Positions 7,631 through 16,675 are shown, numbered from the stretch's first letter. The stretch: 64,000 nucleotides of DNA from Bradyrhizobium sp. ISRA464 (GCF_029910095.1 NZ_CP094526.1:4030001-4094000), one strand, 5' to 3'. The notes: generated by a model not told the origin, from the letters alone. Program-made: numbers and translations.

Positions 7631-9232
7631 ATGTTGTATTTCACCCGGTGGAAGGCGCTGGCGATCATCCTGACAGCGCTGGTGGTCTGCCTGTGCGCGG
7701 TGCCGAACTTCTTTCCGGAAGCGCAGGTCAAGAGCTGGCCGGCATGGGCGCAGCGTCGCCTCGTGCTCGGCCTCGACTTGCAGGGTGGCTCGTACCTGCT
7801 GCTCGAGGTCGATTCCAACTACGTCAAGAAAGAGAAGCTCGACCAGGTCCGCGACGATGCGCGGCGGGCGCTGCGTGAAGCCAAGATCGGCTACACTGGC
7901 CTGAACGTGCGCAACGACGCGGTCGAGGTCCGTATCTCCAGGGACAACGAGCAGGCGACCGCGCTCTCGAAGCTCCGCGAGCTGTCGCAACCGCTCGGCG
8001 GCCTGATGGGGTCTAGCGGCCAGCGCAGCCTCGAGGTCTCGGATGCCGGCGGCGGTCTGATCCGCCTTACGGTGCCGCAGGCAGCCATTACCGAGCGCAT
8101 CCGCCAGACCATCGAGCAGTCGATCCAGATCGTCGAGCGCCGCGTCAACGAGCTCGGCACCGTCGAGCCGGTGATCCAGCGCCAGGGCACCGACCGCATC
8201 CTGGTACAGGTGCCGGGTCTGCAGGACCCGACCCGGCTGAAGGAATTGCTCGGCAAGACGGCGAAGATGGAATTCCGCATGGTCGATACGTCGGTCTCGC
8301 CGGACCAGGCCCAGCAGGGCCGGGTGCCGCCCGAGTCCGAGTTGCTGATGAGCGCGTCGCCGCCGCCGGTGCCCTATGTCGTGAAAAAGCAGGTTCTGGT
8401 CTCCGGCGCTGAACTGTCCGATGCGCAGCCTGGGTTCGACCAGCGCACCGGCGAGCCGATCGTCAGTTTCCGTTTCAACTCGGCAGGCGCGCGCAAATTC
8501 GCCCAGGCGACGAGCGAAAATGTCGGTCAGCCCTTTGCCATCGTGCTCGACAACAAGGTGATCTCCGCGCCGGTCATCCGCGAGCCGATCACCGGCGGCT
8601 CAGGCCAGATTTCCGGCAATTTCACCGTGCAGTCCGCCAATGATCTGGCGATCCTGATGCGCGCCGGCGCGCTGCCGGCGCCGCTGACCGTGATCGAGGA
8701 GCGCACGGTCGGTCCCGGCCTCGGCCAGGACTCGATCGAGAAGGGCGAACTTGCGGCGTATGTTGGCTCGATCCTGGTCATCGTGTTCATGCTGGTGACG
8801 TATCGGCTGTTCGGCGTGTTCGCCAACATCGCGGTCGCAATCAACGTCGCCATGATCTTCGGCCTGCTCTCGCTGCTCAACGCCACGCTGACGCTGCCCG
8901 GCATCGCGGGCATCGTGCTGACCGTCGGTATCGCGGTCGACTCCAACGTGCTGATCTACGAGCGTATCCGCGAGGAGCTGCGCGGCGGGCGCACCGCGAT
9001 CTCGGCGATCGACGCCGGCTTCAAACGGGCGCTGGCGACGATCCTCGACTCCAACATCACCACATTCATCGCTGCTGCGGTGCTGTTCTATATCGGTACC
9101 GGACCGGTGCGCGGCTTCGCCGTGACGCTCGGCATCGGCATCATCACCACGGTGTTCACCGCATTTACCCTGACGCGCCTGATCGTCGCGGGGTGGGTGC
9201 GATGGAAGCGGCCGCAAACCGTGCCGATTTGA
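7631..9232 (+). CDS. secD: Protein translocase subunit SecD
   Basis: A 533-residue RND-type membrane protein. With SecF it uses the proton gradient to pull preproteins across the inner membrane. The N-terminal helix is followed by the signature RLVLGLDLQGGSYLLLE (residues about 42-58), a large periplasmic region with the P1 head, and a C-terminal bundle of five helices. The conserved segments AVDSNVLIYERIREEL and GPVRGFAVTLGIGI are present. Length is within the family range. It is 10 bases upstream of secF and clearly co-transcribed with it. Confidence 0.98.
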   Translation: MLYFTRWKALAIILTALVVCLCAVPNFFPEAQVKSWPAWAQRRLVLGLDLQGGSYLLLEVDSNYVKKEKLDQVRDDARRALREAKIGYTGLNVRNDAVEVRISRDNEQATALSKLRELSQPLGGLMGSSGQRSLEVSDAGGGLIRLTVPQAAITERIRQTIEQSIQIVERRVNELGTVEPVIQRQGTDRILVQVPGLQDPTRLKELLGKTAKMEFRMVDTSVSPDQAQQGRVPPESELLMSASPPPVPYVVKKQVLVSGAELSDAQPGFDQRTGEPIVSFRFNSAGARKFAQATSENVGQPFAIVLDNKVISAPVIREPITGGSGQISGNFTVQSANDLAILMRAGALPAPLTVIEERTVGPGLGQDSIEKGELAAYVGSILVIVFMLVTYRLFGVFANIAVAINVAMIFGLLSLLNATLTLPGIAGIVLTVGIAVDSNVLIYERIREELRGGRTAISAIDAGFKRALATILDSNITTFIAAAVLFYIGTGPVRGFAVTLGIGIITTVFTAFTLTRLIVAGWVRWKRPQTVPI

Positions 9233-9242
9233 GAGGCCTATT

Positions 9243-10268
9243 GTGACCCACTATGTTCTCATCGGCCTTGGTGTCCTGATCGCCGTGCTGACCGTGGTTT
9301 CGGTGTTCGGTCTGTTGCCGTCGCTGCGCATCGTGCCCGACGATACGCATTTCGACTTCACGCGCTTCCGCCGCATCAGCTTCCCGATCTCGGCGGTGCT
9401 TTCGATCCTCGCAATCACGCTGTTCTTCACCCATGGCCTGAATTTCGGCATCGACTTCAAGGGCGGCACGCTCCTGGAAGTGCGGGCCAAGTCCGGCACC
9501 GCCGACATCGCCGCGATGCGCACGACATTGAACGGTCTCGGCCTCGGCGAGGTCCAGTTGCAACAGTTCGGCGGTCCGGCCGAAGTCCTGATCCGCGTCG
9601 CCGAGCAGCCCGGCGGCGACGCCGCGCAGCAGGCCGCCGTCCAGAAGGTCCGCGGCGCGCTCGGCGATTCCGTCGACTACCGCCGCGTCGAGGTGGTGGG
9701 GCCGCGCGTGTCCGGCGAGCTGCTGGCCTACGGCATGCTCGGTCTGATGTTCGCCATTCTCGGCATCCTGATTTATCTCTGGTTCCGCTTCGAATGGCAG
9801 TTCGCGCTCGGCGCGATGATCGCCAACGTCCATGATATCGTGCTGACGATCGGCTTCATGTCGATCTCGCAGGTGGACTTCGACCTCACCAGTATCGCGG
9901 CGTTGCTGACGATTCTCGGCTACTCGCTCAACGACACCGTCGTGATCTACGACCGTATCCGTGAAATGCTGCGGCGCTACAAGAAGATGCCGATGCCGCA
10001 GCTTCTGAACGAATCGATCAATTCGACGCTGTCGCGCTCCATTGTCACCCACGTCACAGTGACGCTCGCGCTGCTCGCGCTGCTATTGTTCGGCGGCCAG
10101 GCGATCCACAGCTTCACCGCAGTGATGATGTTCGGCGTCGTGCTGGTCGGCACCTATACCTCGATCTTCATCGCGGCGCCGATCCTGATCTATCTCGGTG
10201 TTCACACCACGCGGGGCGACGCGCAGGATGCGCCGGCCAAAAAGCCGGACGCGGCAGCCAAGAAGTAA
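9243..10268 (+). CDS. secF: Protein translocase subunit SecF
   Basis: A 341-residue partner of SecD. The N-terminal part has GLNFGIDFKGGTLLEV, the SecF version of the D-x-GG motif, and a short periplasmic domain. The membrane bundle includes LTILGYSLNDTVVIYDRIRE (about residues 220-239), a SecF hallmark. A charged Ala/Lys-rich tail ends the protein. It starts 10 bases after secD and is followed by the Mth938-like gene after 6 bases, so the operon continues. Confidence 0.98.
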   Translation: MTHYVLIGLGVLIAVLTVVSVFGLLPSLRIVPDDTHFDFTRFRRISFPISAVLSILAITLFFTHGLNFGIDFKGGTLLEVRAKSGTADIAAMRTTLNGLGLGEVQLQQFGGPAEVLIRVAEQPGGDAAQQAAVQKVRGALGDSVDYRRVEVVGPRVSGELLAYGMLGLMFAILGILIYLWFRFEWQFALGAMIANVHDIVLTIGFMSISQVDFDLTSIAALLTILGYSLNDTVVIYDRIREMLRRYKKMPMPQLLNESINSTLSRSIVTHVTVTLALLALLLFGGQAIHSFTAVMMFGVVLVGTYTSIFIAAPILIYLGVHTTRGDAQDAPAKKPDAAAKK

Positions 10269-10274
10269 CCGATC

Positions 10275-10658
10275 ATGGCCAACCCCTCGGACGCTCCACA
10301 TCTTCCGAGGCCGGCGCCGATCGAAGCCTACGGCAAGGGTGGCTTCGCGTTCGCCGACATGTCGCACCGCGGCTCGCTGCTGTGCCTGCCCGATGGGATC
10401 TGGGCCTGGCCGGTGACCAGTCCGCAGGAGATTGACCAATACTCGCTGGCTCAGGTGTTCGCGGCGGCGAATGCGATCGACACGCTGATCGTGGGCAGCG
10501 GCAACGAAGTCTGGGTGCCGCCGAAGGGCCTGCGCGAGGCCTTGCGCGCGGTGCAGGTGGTGCTCGACCCGATGCAGACCGGTCCCGCGATCCGCACCTA
10601 CAACATCATGCTCGGCGAGCGGCGGCGCGTGGCGGCAGCGCTGATCGCGGTGCCATGA
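10275..10658 (+). CDS. Mth938-like (DUF498/NDUFAF3-like) protein
   Basis: A 127-residue protein of the Mth938 fold (DUF498), the family of the mitochondrial complex I assembly factor NDUFAF3. Family features are the first strand GGFAFADMSHRGSLL, the central DTLIVGSGNEVWVPP, and the C-terminal RTYNIMLGERRRVAAALIAVP. It starts 6 bases after secF and its stop overlaps the next start (ATGA), so the two are translationally coupled. A role in respiratory-complex biogenesis is inferred from family and from the neighbouring NDUFAF6-like gene. Confidence 0.85.
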   Translation: MANPSDAPHLPRPAPIEAYGKGGFAFADMSHRGSLLCLPDGIWAWPVTSPQEIDQYSLAQVFAAANAIDTLIVGSGNEVWVPPKGLREALRAVQVVLDPMQTGPAIRTYNIMLGERRRVAAALIAVP

Positions 10659-11518
10659 GCGAGGCAGAAGCGCCGGCGGACGGCGCGGCCTTCTGCGCCG
10701 ATCTGGTGCGGACTCATGATTTCGTCCGCTATGCCTCGACCCTGTTTGTGCCTGCTGCGGAGCGCCGGGCGCTGCTCGCAATCTATGCCTTCAACGCCGA
10801 GGTTTCCCGTGTCCATGAGCACGTGAGCCAGCCGCTGCCCGGCGAGATACGGCTGCAATGGTGGACCGACATGCTGGCCGGGACAGAGCATGGCGGTGTC
10901 GAAGGCAATCCGGTCGCAGCCGAGTTGCTGCAGGCGATCCGCAAGCACCGCTTGCCCGTCTCGGCATTGTCGCGCCTGGTCGAGGCGCACGAGTTCGATC
11001 TCTACAATGATCCGATGCCGTCGATGGCAGCGCTCGAGGGCTATCTCGGGGACACCGCGTCGGCGCTGTTCTCGCTCGCTGCGCGCGTGGTCGCGCGACC
11101 GTCGGAAGAGATCGACCACCTCGCGCGTCATGCGGGTCTGGCGCAGGGGATGGCGCAGGTGATCGCAGCGTTGCCGCGGGATGCTGCGCGGCATCAGCTC
11201 TTCCTGCCGCTGCAACTCCTTCAGGAGCGTGGCAGCAGCATGGAAGCGGTCTTTGCCCGCAAGCAGACGCCGGAAATCCGTGCGGCGATCGACCGGCTCG
11301 CGCATGAGGCGCAAACTCACTTCACGACCGCGCTCTCGCTGCTTGCCGACGTTCCGCCCGCGGTGAGGGCGGTGTTTCTGCCGCTCGCGCATGTCCGCCG
11401 CGACCTGGTTCGGGCAACGAGAGCGGACAACGATCCATTTGTTCCGAAGCCGGCGTCGCGATTGCGCGTCCTGTGGACGCTGTGGCGTGCCGCGCGCGCG
11501 AAGGACTTCCGCGGCTAG
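10655..11518 (+). CDS. Squalene/phytoene synthase-family protein, NDUFAF6-like, probably non-catalytic
   Basis: A 287-residue member of the squalene/phytoene synthase superfamily. Active enzymes of this family carry two Asp-rich DxxxD motifs that bind prenyl diphosphates. Here the first is replaced by AFNAEVSRVHEHV and the second site by HAGLAQGMAQVIA, so both lack the Asp set. That pattern is shared with NDUFAF6, a complex I assembly factor. The gene overlaps the NDUFAF3-like gene by 4 bases (ATGA) and follows the sec operon. A respiratory-assembly role is more likely than carotenoid or hopanoid synthesis. The 3' end overlaps the convergent gene by 4 bases. Confidence 0.82.
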   Translation: MSEAEAPADGAAFCADLVRTHDFVRYASTLFVPAAERRALLAIYAFNAEVSRVHEHVSQPLPGEIRLQWWTDMLAGTEHGGVEGNPVAAELLQAIRKHRLPVSALSRLVEAHEFDLYNDPMPSMAALEGYLGDTASALFSLAARVVARPSEEIDHLARHAGLAQGMAQVIAALPRDAARHQLFLPLQLLQERGSSMEAVFARKQTPEIRAAIDRLAHEAQTHFTTALSLLADVPPAVRAVFLPLAHVRRDLVRATRADNDPFVPKPASRLRVLWTLWRAARAKDFRG

Positions 11519-11799
11519 CTCCGCTGCTTCGGGATGTGCTTCGTGAAGATCCGGATCGTCCCGCCCCTGACCATTGGGCCGCCGTCATACAGGTCGGATG
11601 CGATCCTCTCGATGGCGTCGCGCAGCGCCACGAATTGGGCCTGACGCGCGATGCTCGGTGTTCCCTTGGTGTCGGCCAATTCGTCCATCGCAGCGTCGCT
11701 GATCTGGCACTCGACCGTCTGGTCGCCGTCCAGCATCGTGAAGCCGAACGCCATCCGTTCGGAATCATATCCTCCGATACGGCCACGAGTGAGTGGCAT
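11515..11799 (-). CDS. DUF1488-type small protein
   Basis: A 94-residue protein. The central segment MAFGFTMLDGDQTVECQISDAAMDELA (here split: a beta-hairpin then VxCxIS) resembles DUF1488 proteins, short proteins of unknown function common in proteobacteria. It converges on and overlaps the preceding gene by 4 bases. Family assignment is from memory of the motif and not certain. Confidence 0.65.
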   Translation of the reverse strand: MPLTRGRIGGYDSERMAFGFTMLDGDQTVECQISDAAMDELADTKGTPSIARQAQFVALRDAIERIASDLYDGGPMVRGGTIRIFTKHIPKQRS

Positions 11800-11880
11800 T
11801 AAACCTGTCCCTTGAGCGTGGCGCCCCGTTGCAAGAGTGGGGCTTCGGGACGCGTTTGTCGAGGGCCGGCGGGCGATGTT

Positions 11881-12984
11881 CTAGCGGGACAGCCGGTCCA
11901 TCTCGGCGACTTCAAAATTGAAGCGGTCGCGCAGGTTCTTGCGCTGTTCGAGGATGTCCTTGAGGAATTCGCGATCGGCGTCGCTGTTCATCATCGGCTC
12001 GATCAGGTCGATCTGGTTCATGGCGACGAGCTGCAGGATTTCGGTGCGCGGCTTGCCGGCGGCATCGCGCGGCAGCGCGTGCACGATCTGGATGTGCTCG
12101 GGCGGCTTGATGCCCTTGGCAGTCGCGAGCTCGCTGCGCAGCGTCTTCTCCAGGGCGGACTGGTCCGCTTCGACGAAGGCGTATAACCCGACGCCGACGC
12201 GGCGATCGGCAAAGGCGACGATCGCGGTATCGCGCACCTCGGGGTTCCGGCGGATCAGGTCGACCAGCACGGGGGCGTCGTTGACCAGCCGCCGGCCGCC
12301 GCCTTCGCGGTCGGTGAAGTTGAAGATGCCCCGCGTGATCGCCTGATAAACCTTCTTGCCGGTCTTGAGCCAGATGCTGGCAACCGCAGATTTCTTGGCG
12401 AGCACCTTGCGCTCCATCGGCGTCAGGGCCTCCGGCGCGTAGCTGCGCTTGTGCTTCAGCAGATGGCGCAGATCCTCATAGGCCGCGATCCGGAACAAGC
12501 GGTTACGGGTCCTGAAGCAGGCGGCGAGCTGGAAGTCGGTGAGGTAGGCGCGGCCGTCACGGCCGACCAACCAGTTTTGCTCCTTGGCAAGATCGTTGTG
12601 GCAGATGCCGGCGCGGTGCAGCTTGCGCAACGTGGCCTTGGCGGAACGGAAATAGGCGACGTCCCCATGCGGCTTCGCCAGATGCAGTGCGACGCCGTCG
12701 ATGAAGCCGCGCACCAGCGCGCGCCTACCGGCCCACAGCAGTTTTGGGCCGACGTCGAGATCACGCGCCAGTGTCAGCGCGCGGCGCTCGCGCGAAAACA
12801 GATGCAGGGCGAGGCCGAATGACCAGAACGGCACCTGGTCGAGCCGGCGCAGCACGCCGTCGACCTCGCCGTCATCAGCGCGGAATCGGCCGCGTTCGAC
12901 CGTGGAGAACACGTCGCGCTTGAGCAGGACACCCTGGCTCCATCGCTGCGACAGGGTGGCAGCGTCGTCTTTCGGCAAGCTCAT
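11881..12984 (-). CDS. Kinase-like protein fused to an acyl-adenylate-enzyme C-terminal domain
   Basis: A 367-residue protein with two parts. Residues about 20-180 look like a RIO/aminoglycoside-type kinase fold: the catalytic-loop motif is H129-N-D131-LAKEQN137 and the metal-binding DFG counterpart is D150-F-Q. Residues about 240-320 resemble the small C-terminal domain of ANL enzymes (acyl-CoA ligases): VRDTAIVAFAD, then LPRDAAGKPRTEIL with K311 at the position of the ANL catalytic Lys. The large ANL N-terminal domain is missing. A charged helix ends the chain. AGGAACC precedes the ATG. It lies 5 bases downstream of trmFO and is probably co-transcribed. Substrate is unknown; the fusion suggests sensing or modifying an adenylated or CoA-linked partner, which is inference. 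Confidence 0.72.
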   Translation of the reverse strand: MSLPKDDAATLSQRWSQGVLLKRDVFSTVERGRFRADDGEVDGVLRRLDQVPFWSFGLALHLFSRERRALTLARDLDVGPKLLWAGRRALVRGFIDGVALHLAKPHGDVAYFRSAKATLRKLHRAGICHNDLAKEQNWLVGRDGRAYLTDFQLAACFRTRNRLFRIAAYEDLRHLLKHKRSYAPEALTPMERKVLAKKSAVASIWLKTGKKVYQAITRGIFNFTDREGGGRRLVNDAPVLVDLIRRNPEVRDTAIVAFADRRVGVGLYAFVEADQSALEKTLRSELATAKGIKPPEHIQIVHALPRDAAGKPRTEILQLVAMNQIDLIEPMMNSDADREFLKDILEQRKNLRDRFNFEVAEMDRLSR

Positions 12985-12989
12985 GGTTC

Positions 12990-14441
12990 CTAGGCCGCCG
13001 CCGCTACGCGCAGGTGGTCTGCGATCCAGTGATCGAGGTCGGCGAGCGCCCGCGCGCTGATCGCCTGCTTCTTTGCGACGGTCTTCTCATTGCCGCGCAG
13101 CCGTGAACCGTCCGGCTTCTTCGTCGGCGGATTGGCGAGCGGCGGGAACAGGCCGAAATTGATGTTCATTGGCTGGAACGAGCGTGGGCCGGATTCGATC
13201 GTCTCGATATGGCCGCCGGTGATGTGGCCGAGCAGGGCGCCCACTGCTGTGGTGGCCGGCGGCGGTGTCAGCGATCGGCCGCGCGCGTCGGCGGCGGCAC
13301 ACAGCCCTGCGATCAAGCCGACGCTTGCCGACTCGACGTAACCTTCGCAGCCCGTCATTTGTCCCGCGAAGCGCAGCTGTCCCGCGAAGCGCAGCCGTGG
13401 CTGCCCGCGCAGGCGCAATTGTGTGTCGAGCAGCTTCGGCGAGTTCAGGAAGGTATTGCGATGCAGGCCGCCGAGGCGGGCAAATTCCGCCTTCTCAAGG
13501 CCCGGGATAGTTCGGAACACGCGCTGCTGCGCGCCATGCTTCAGCTTGGTCTGGAAGCCAACGATGTTGTACAGCGTGCCGAGCTGGTTGTCCTGCCGCA
13601 GCTGCACGATTGCATACGGCTTCACGGTCGGATTGTGCGGATTGGTCAGTCCCACCGGCTTCATCGGCCCATGGCGCAGCGTTTCGGGACCGCGCTCGGC
13701 CATCACCTCGACCGGCAGGCAGCCGTCGAAATAGGGCGTGTTGGTCTCCCAATCCTTGAAGTCGACCTTTTCGCCCTCGAGAAGCGCCGCGACGAAGGCG
13801 TCATACTGCTCCTTCGACATCGGACAGTTGATGTAGTCGGCGCCGGTGCCGCCGGGACCGAGCTTGTCGTAGCGTGACTGGAACCACGCGATCGACATGT
13901 CGATGGAATCCTTGTGCACGATCGGCGCGATCGCGTCGAAGAACGCCAGCGCGCTCTCGTCCGTCAGCTGCCTGATCGCATCCGCGAGCGGAGCCGAGGT
14001 GAGGGGGCCGGTCGCGATGATCACGTTGCTCCAGTCGTGAGGCGGCAGGCCCGCTACTTCCTCACGGCTGATCTCGATCTGCGGATGTTCGTGCAGCGCC
14101 TTGGTAACGGCAGCGGAGAAGCCGTCGCGATCGACTGCCAGCGCGCCGCCCGCGGGCACCTGGTTGGCGTCGGCCGCGCGCATGATGAGCGAGCCCAGGC
14201 GCCGCATCTCGGCGTGTAGCAGCCCGACCGCGTTGTTGGCGGCGTCGTCAGAGCGGAAGGAGTTCGAGCAGACCAGTTCGGCGCAGCCGTCGGTCCGGTG
14301 GGCTTCGGTCATCCGGGTCGGGCGCATTTCGTGCAGCACGACACGGACGCCGGAATTGGCGACCTGCCAGGCGGCTTCCGAGCCGGCGAGACCCGCGCCC
14401 ACGATGTGCACGGGTTGGGAAGAAGAGTGGTGCGGTGTCAT
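12990..14441 (-). CDS. trmFO: Methylenetetrahydrofolate-tRNA (uracil-5-)-methyltransferase
   Basis: A 483-residue FAD- and folate-dependent enzyme that makes 5-methyluridine at position 54 of tRNA. The FAD dinucleotide loop [16 protein letters not shown] is at residues 11-26, followed by HEMRP and CSNSFRSD, all TrmFO signatures. Later come [24 protein letters not shown] and the FAD-contact segment [15 protein letters not shown]. Just before that segment LRFAGQ occurs twice, encoded by an 18-base tandem duplication (13361-13396); related proteins have it once. The reading frame is kept. The kinase-like gene follows after 5 bases. Confidence 0.95.
   Translation of the reverse strand: MTPHHSSSQPVHIVGAGLAGSEAAWQVANSGVRVVLHEMRPTRMTEAHRTDGCAELVCSNSFRSDDAANNAVGLLHAEMRRLGSLIMRAADANQVPAGGALAVDRDGFSAAVTKALHEHPQIEISREEVAGLPPHDWSNVIIATGPLTSAPLADAIRQLTDESALAFFDAIAPIVHKDSIDMSIAWFQSRYDKLGPGGTGADYINCPMSKEQYDAFVAALLEGEKVDFKDWETNTPYFDGCLPVEVMAERGPETLRHGPMKPVGLTNPHNPTVKPYAIVQLRQDNQLGTLYNIVGFQTKLKHGAQQRVFRTIPGLEKAEFARLGGLHRNTFLNSPKLLDTQLRLRGQPRLRFAGQLRFAGQMTGCEGYVESASVGLIAGLCAAADARGRSLTPPPATTAVGALLGHITGGHIETIESGPRSFQPMNINFGLFPPLANPPTKKPDGSRLRGNEKTVAKKQAISARALADLDHWIADHLRVAAAA
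13361..13396. repeat. 18-bp in-frame tandem duplication inside trmFO
   Basis: The unit GTCCCGCGAAGCGCAGCT (13361-13378) is followed directly by a copy differing only in the last base (13379-13396). It adds six residues (LRFAGQ repeated) next to the conserved [11 protein letters not shown] segment. Confidence 0.85.
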
Positions 14442-14495
14442 CGCGCAGCGTTAGCGCGTTTTGATCCCGTATGCATCTGAAACCGAGCCGGAAAC

Positions 14496-14526
14496 GATAA
14501 CGCCCGCTGCAGAAGCGGGCGTTATC
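14496..14526 (-). terminator. Hairpin terminator after the DUF1127 gene
   Basis: A perfect 13-bp stem (14496-14508 with 14514-14526) has a 5-base loop. It lies 25 bases after the DUF1127 stop on the reverse strand and before trmFO. The T-run after it is short (GTTTCC), so termination may be partial. Confidence 0.6.
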
Positions 14527-14551
14527 CGTTCATCAGATGGCCGATGAGCGA

Positions 14552-14704
14552 TCAGCCGTTGTAAGTGCCGGCGGCAACGCGCGGAATGTCCGAGCGATCG
14601 AGGCCGATATCGGCGAGTTCACGGTCGCTGAGCTGGGACAATTCGCTGACATTGCGCTGATAATCCCGGAAAGCCTGGATCATGCGGATGAGCGAGAGTA
14701 GCAT
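14552..14704 (-). CDS. DUF1127 (YjiS-like) micro-protein
   Basis: A 50-residue protein starting MLLSLIRMIQAFRDYQRNVS and ending PRVAAGTYNG. The core ELSQLSDRELADIGLDRSDI is the DUF1127 signature: a short helix with an LxxLxDxxLxDIGLxRxxI pattern. AGGAGA lies 7 bases before the ATG. DUF1127 proteins are small Arg-rich proteins of alphaproteobacteria; some take part in RNA metabolism, phosphate and carbon responses. The AT-rich stretch upstream probably contains the promoter. Confidence 0.88.
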   Translation of the reverse strand: MLLSLIRMIQAFRDYQRNVSELSQLSDRELADIGLDRSDIPRVAAGTYNG

Positions 14705-15538
14705 TGGTAGTCTCCTGGTAGTTCAGATTCAGCTTTTCAAAAGCCTCATCGTTGAAATGAATATAGATGGGATTTTGCAGTGCAGTAGTTCCGATGTTGC
14801 GATGCAGCTAAGCCTAAAATGCATGACGGCGGTAAGTTTCGATTAACTGTTCCGGGCATGCCGAAGGCGATCGCCTACGGGAGTTCCATGTGGTTGGGGC
14901 GATCAATCAAAATGCATTATAGTTCAGCAGCTTGTGCCGCCTTCCGACGGATCTTCCGTCCTCTCTAGTTGGTAATTTAGGACCGTAAAATCAATCCCAA
15001 GTGTCCCGGGACACGGTAGGACCTCCGTTGGGTTCTATGCGTGATTCGCATATGGAATCTCGCTCATAGTGTGAATTTATATTCATTATGTGCTCGGTGG
15101 GGCTAAAGCCGCGAAGCGGCAATTGGTGACACTGATAGTGGAGGGCCTTTCGTCTCGCTTCGCAGGCAGGTGTTGCTACCTGAGAGGCAACGTGATTCTT
15201 GAGGGCGCGCCGACTGGCAGGACGCCGGGAAGGCCCAGCGGTCGTCGTTGCCGAATCCCGAATCCAGAGTGAGTCGGCTTATCGCTCTGGATGTAGTGCT
15301 GGGTATCGCAACCGCCGCCACTCTGCCGTTCGATCGAAGCGGCTTCACAGGTAACGTGATCGCGCTTACCAACCTGTAATGAAAATGCGGCGCAATGCAT
15401 GCAGGAGTTGCGCCCAGCGTCGATCACATTCGTATCGCGCGAAGTTCATTCTGAGCGCTGAGGGGAACAGCGAATAATCGTTCCGCAGATTCCGCAATCA
15501 CGCGGGACGTCTGTCTACGAACAAGATGGATAATTCCC
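14705..15538. other. 834-base region with no supported gene
   Basis: This stretch lies between the start of the DUF1127 gene and the small secreted protein. It is less GC-rich than the flanks, particularly 14740-15090. It contains a perfect 14-base palindrome GTGTCCCGGGACAC (15001-15014). Short open frames (for example 15090-15272 and 15176-15427) have no ribosome site or familiar protein pattern. It may hold promoters, an unannotated small RNA, or a decayed gene; I cannot tell which. Confidence 0.5.
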
Positions 15539-15802
15539 ATGATCAAAACATTGATCGGCGCAGCTGCAATGGCTGTCGTTGCTTACGCTGTCGCTCCCGC
15601 ACACGCCGCCAGAATGGGCGCCGCCTGCAGCGGCCCGAACCTGAGCAAGACCGAAGCAGCGGTGGAGGCTATGGCCGACACTGAAGTCAAGTTTATGGCG
15701 GAGAAGGAAATCTCGCTCGCTCAGGACGCGATGCTGAACGGCAAGATGGGCGCCTGCGGTGCGCACCTCGGCAAGGCTGCGCGCGCCAGCATGGCGAAGT
15801 AA
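15539..15802 (+). CDS. Small secreted protein, unknown function
   Basis: An 87-residue protein with a signal peptide (MIKTLIGAAAMAVVAYAVAP, cleavage after AHA at about residue 23). The mature part has two Cys residues (AACSG and GACGA) that could form one disulfide, and is otherwise helical and Ala/Lys/Met-rich. I do not recognise a named family. A terminator follows 21 bases after the stop, so it is probably a single-gene unit. The ribosome site is weak. Confidence 0.72.
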   Translation: MIKTLIGAAAMAVVAYAVAPAHAARMGAACSGPNLSKTEAAVEAMADTEVKFMAEKEISLAQDAMLNGKMGACGAHLGKAARASMAK

Positions 15803-15823
15803 GCCTTTGTACATTGCGATAAG

Positions 15824-15853
15824 GGCCGGTTGCCCTGGGGCAGCCGGCCTTTT
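15824..15853 (+). terminator. Intrinsic terminator, possibly bidirectional
   Basis: An 11-bp stem GGCCGGTTGCC/GGCAGCCGGCC (15824-15834 with 15839-15849, one G-T pair) has a 4-base loop and is followed by TTTT. It lies between convergent genes. Confidence 0.75.
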
Positions 15854-15859
15854 GACGTA

Positions 15860-16675
15860 TTAGGGGGCGTGGGCGAGCTGCGTGGCGAAGTAACCGATGG
15901 TCTTGGCGTAGACCTCGCTCTTGTTCCACTGCTGGATCACTGCAAAGTTCTCGCTGCCGGGCTCCCAGTCCTTGCCCTTCTTCCAGCCGTAGCTCTTCAG
16001 GAAGTTTGCCGTCGATGCCAGCACATCCGGCACGTTGTGCAGCAGGTCGCGCTTGCCGTTGCCGTCAAAGTCCACCGCGAACTTGATGTAGGACGACGGC
16101 ATGAACTGGGTCTGGCCGATCTCGCCCGCCCAGGCGCCGCGCATCTCTTGCGGCGCGAGATCGCCGCGCTCGATGATGCGCAATGCATCCATCATCTCGC
16201 CCTTGAACATGTCGGAGCGGCGGCAGTCGTAGGCGAGTGTCGCCAGCGACCGCATGGTCGGAAACTTGCCGGTGTTGGCGCCGAAATCGGTCTCCAGTCC
16301 CCAGATCGCGACGAGAATCTCTCCCGGCACGCCATAGGCCTCTTCGATTCGCGACAGCACCGAGCCGTATTGCTTCATCTTGTTGGAGCCGCGGATGAGG
16401 CGCGGTGGGACCATGCGCCCCGAGAACTGTTCGAAGGTCTGGCTGAAGACCTGCTGCGAGTGATCGCGCGCCAGGATCGTCTTGTCGAGCGTGACGCCGT
16501 TCAGACCGGCCTGAATCGCATTCTGCGAAATGCCCTTGGCGGCGGCTTCCTTCTTGAAATCGTCGAGCCAGGCCTCGAACGAACCGGTGCCGCAAGGGGC
16601 GGCGAGCGTCGACGCGGTCGATGCCAGCAGCCACGCGCCGATGGCAAGCGCGCGATAGGAAAGACGAGAGCTCAT
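15860..16675 (-). CDS. Lytic murein transglycosylase, MltB family
   Basis: A 271-residue periplasmic enzyme that cleaves peptidoglycan strands and forms 1,6-anhydro ends. The start at 16675 gives a good signal peptide (SYRALAIGAWLLASTASTLAA). Family signatures are IWGLETDFGANTGKF with the catalytic Glu, the AGEIGQTQFMPSSY segment, and VDFDGNGKRDLLHNVPDVLASTANFLK (seen in pieces), matching SLT_2/MltB proteins. There is no lipobox, so it is soluble in the periplasm. An open extension to 16801 is ignored because it lacks a signal-like N-terminus. Confidence 0.9.
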   Translation of the reverse strand: MSSRLSYRALAIGAWLLASTASTLAAPCGTGSFEAWLDDFKKEAAAKGISQNAIQAGLNGVTLDKTILARDHSQQVFSQTFEQFSGRMVPPRLIRGSNKMKQYGSVLSRIEEAYGVPGEILVAIWGLETDFGANTGKFPTMRSLATLAYDCRRSDMFKGEMMDALRIIERGDLAPQEMRGAWAGEIGQTQFMPSSYIKFAVDFDGNGKRDLLHNVPDVLASTANFLKSYGWKKGKDWEPGSENFAVIQQWNKSEVYAKTIGYFATQLAHAP

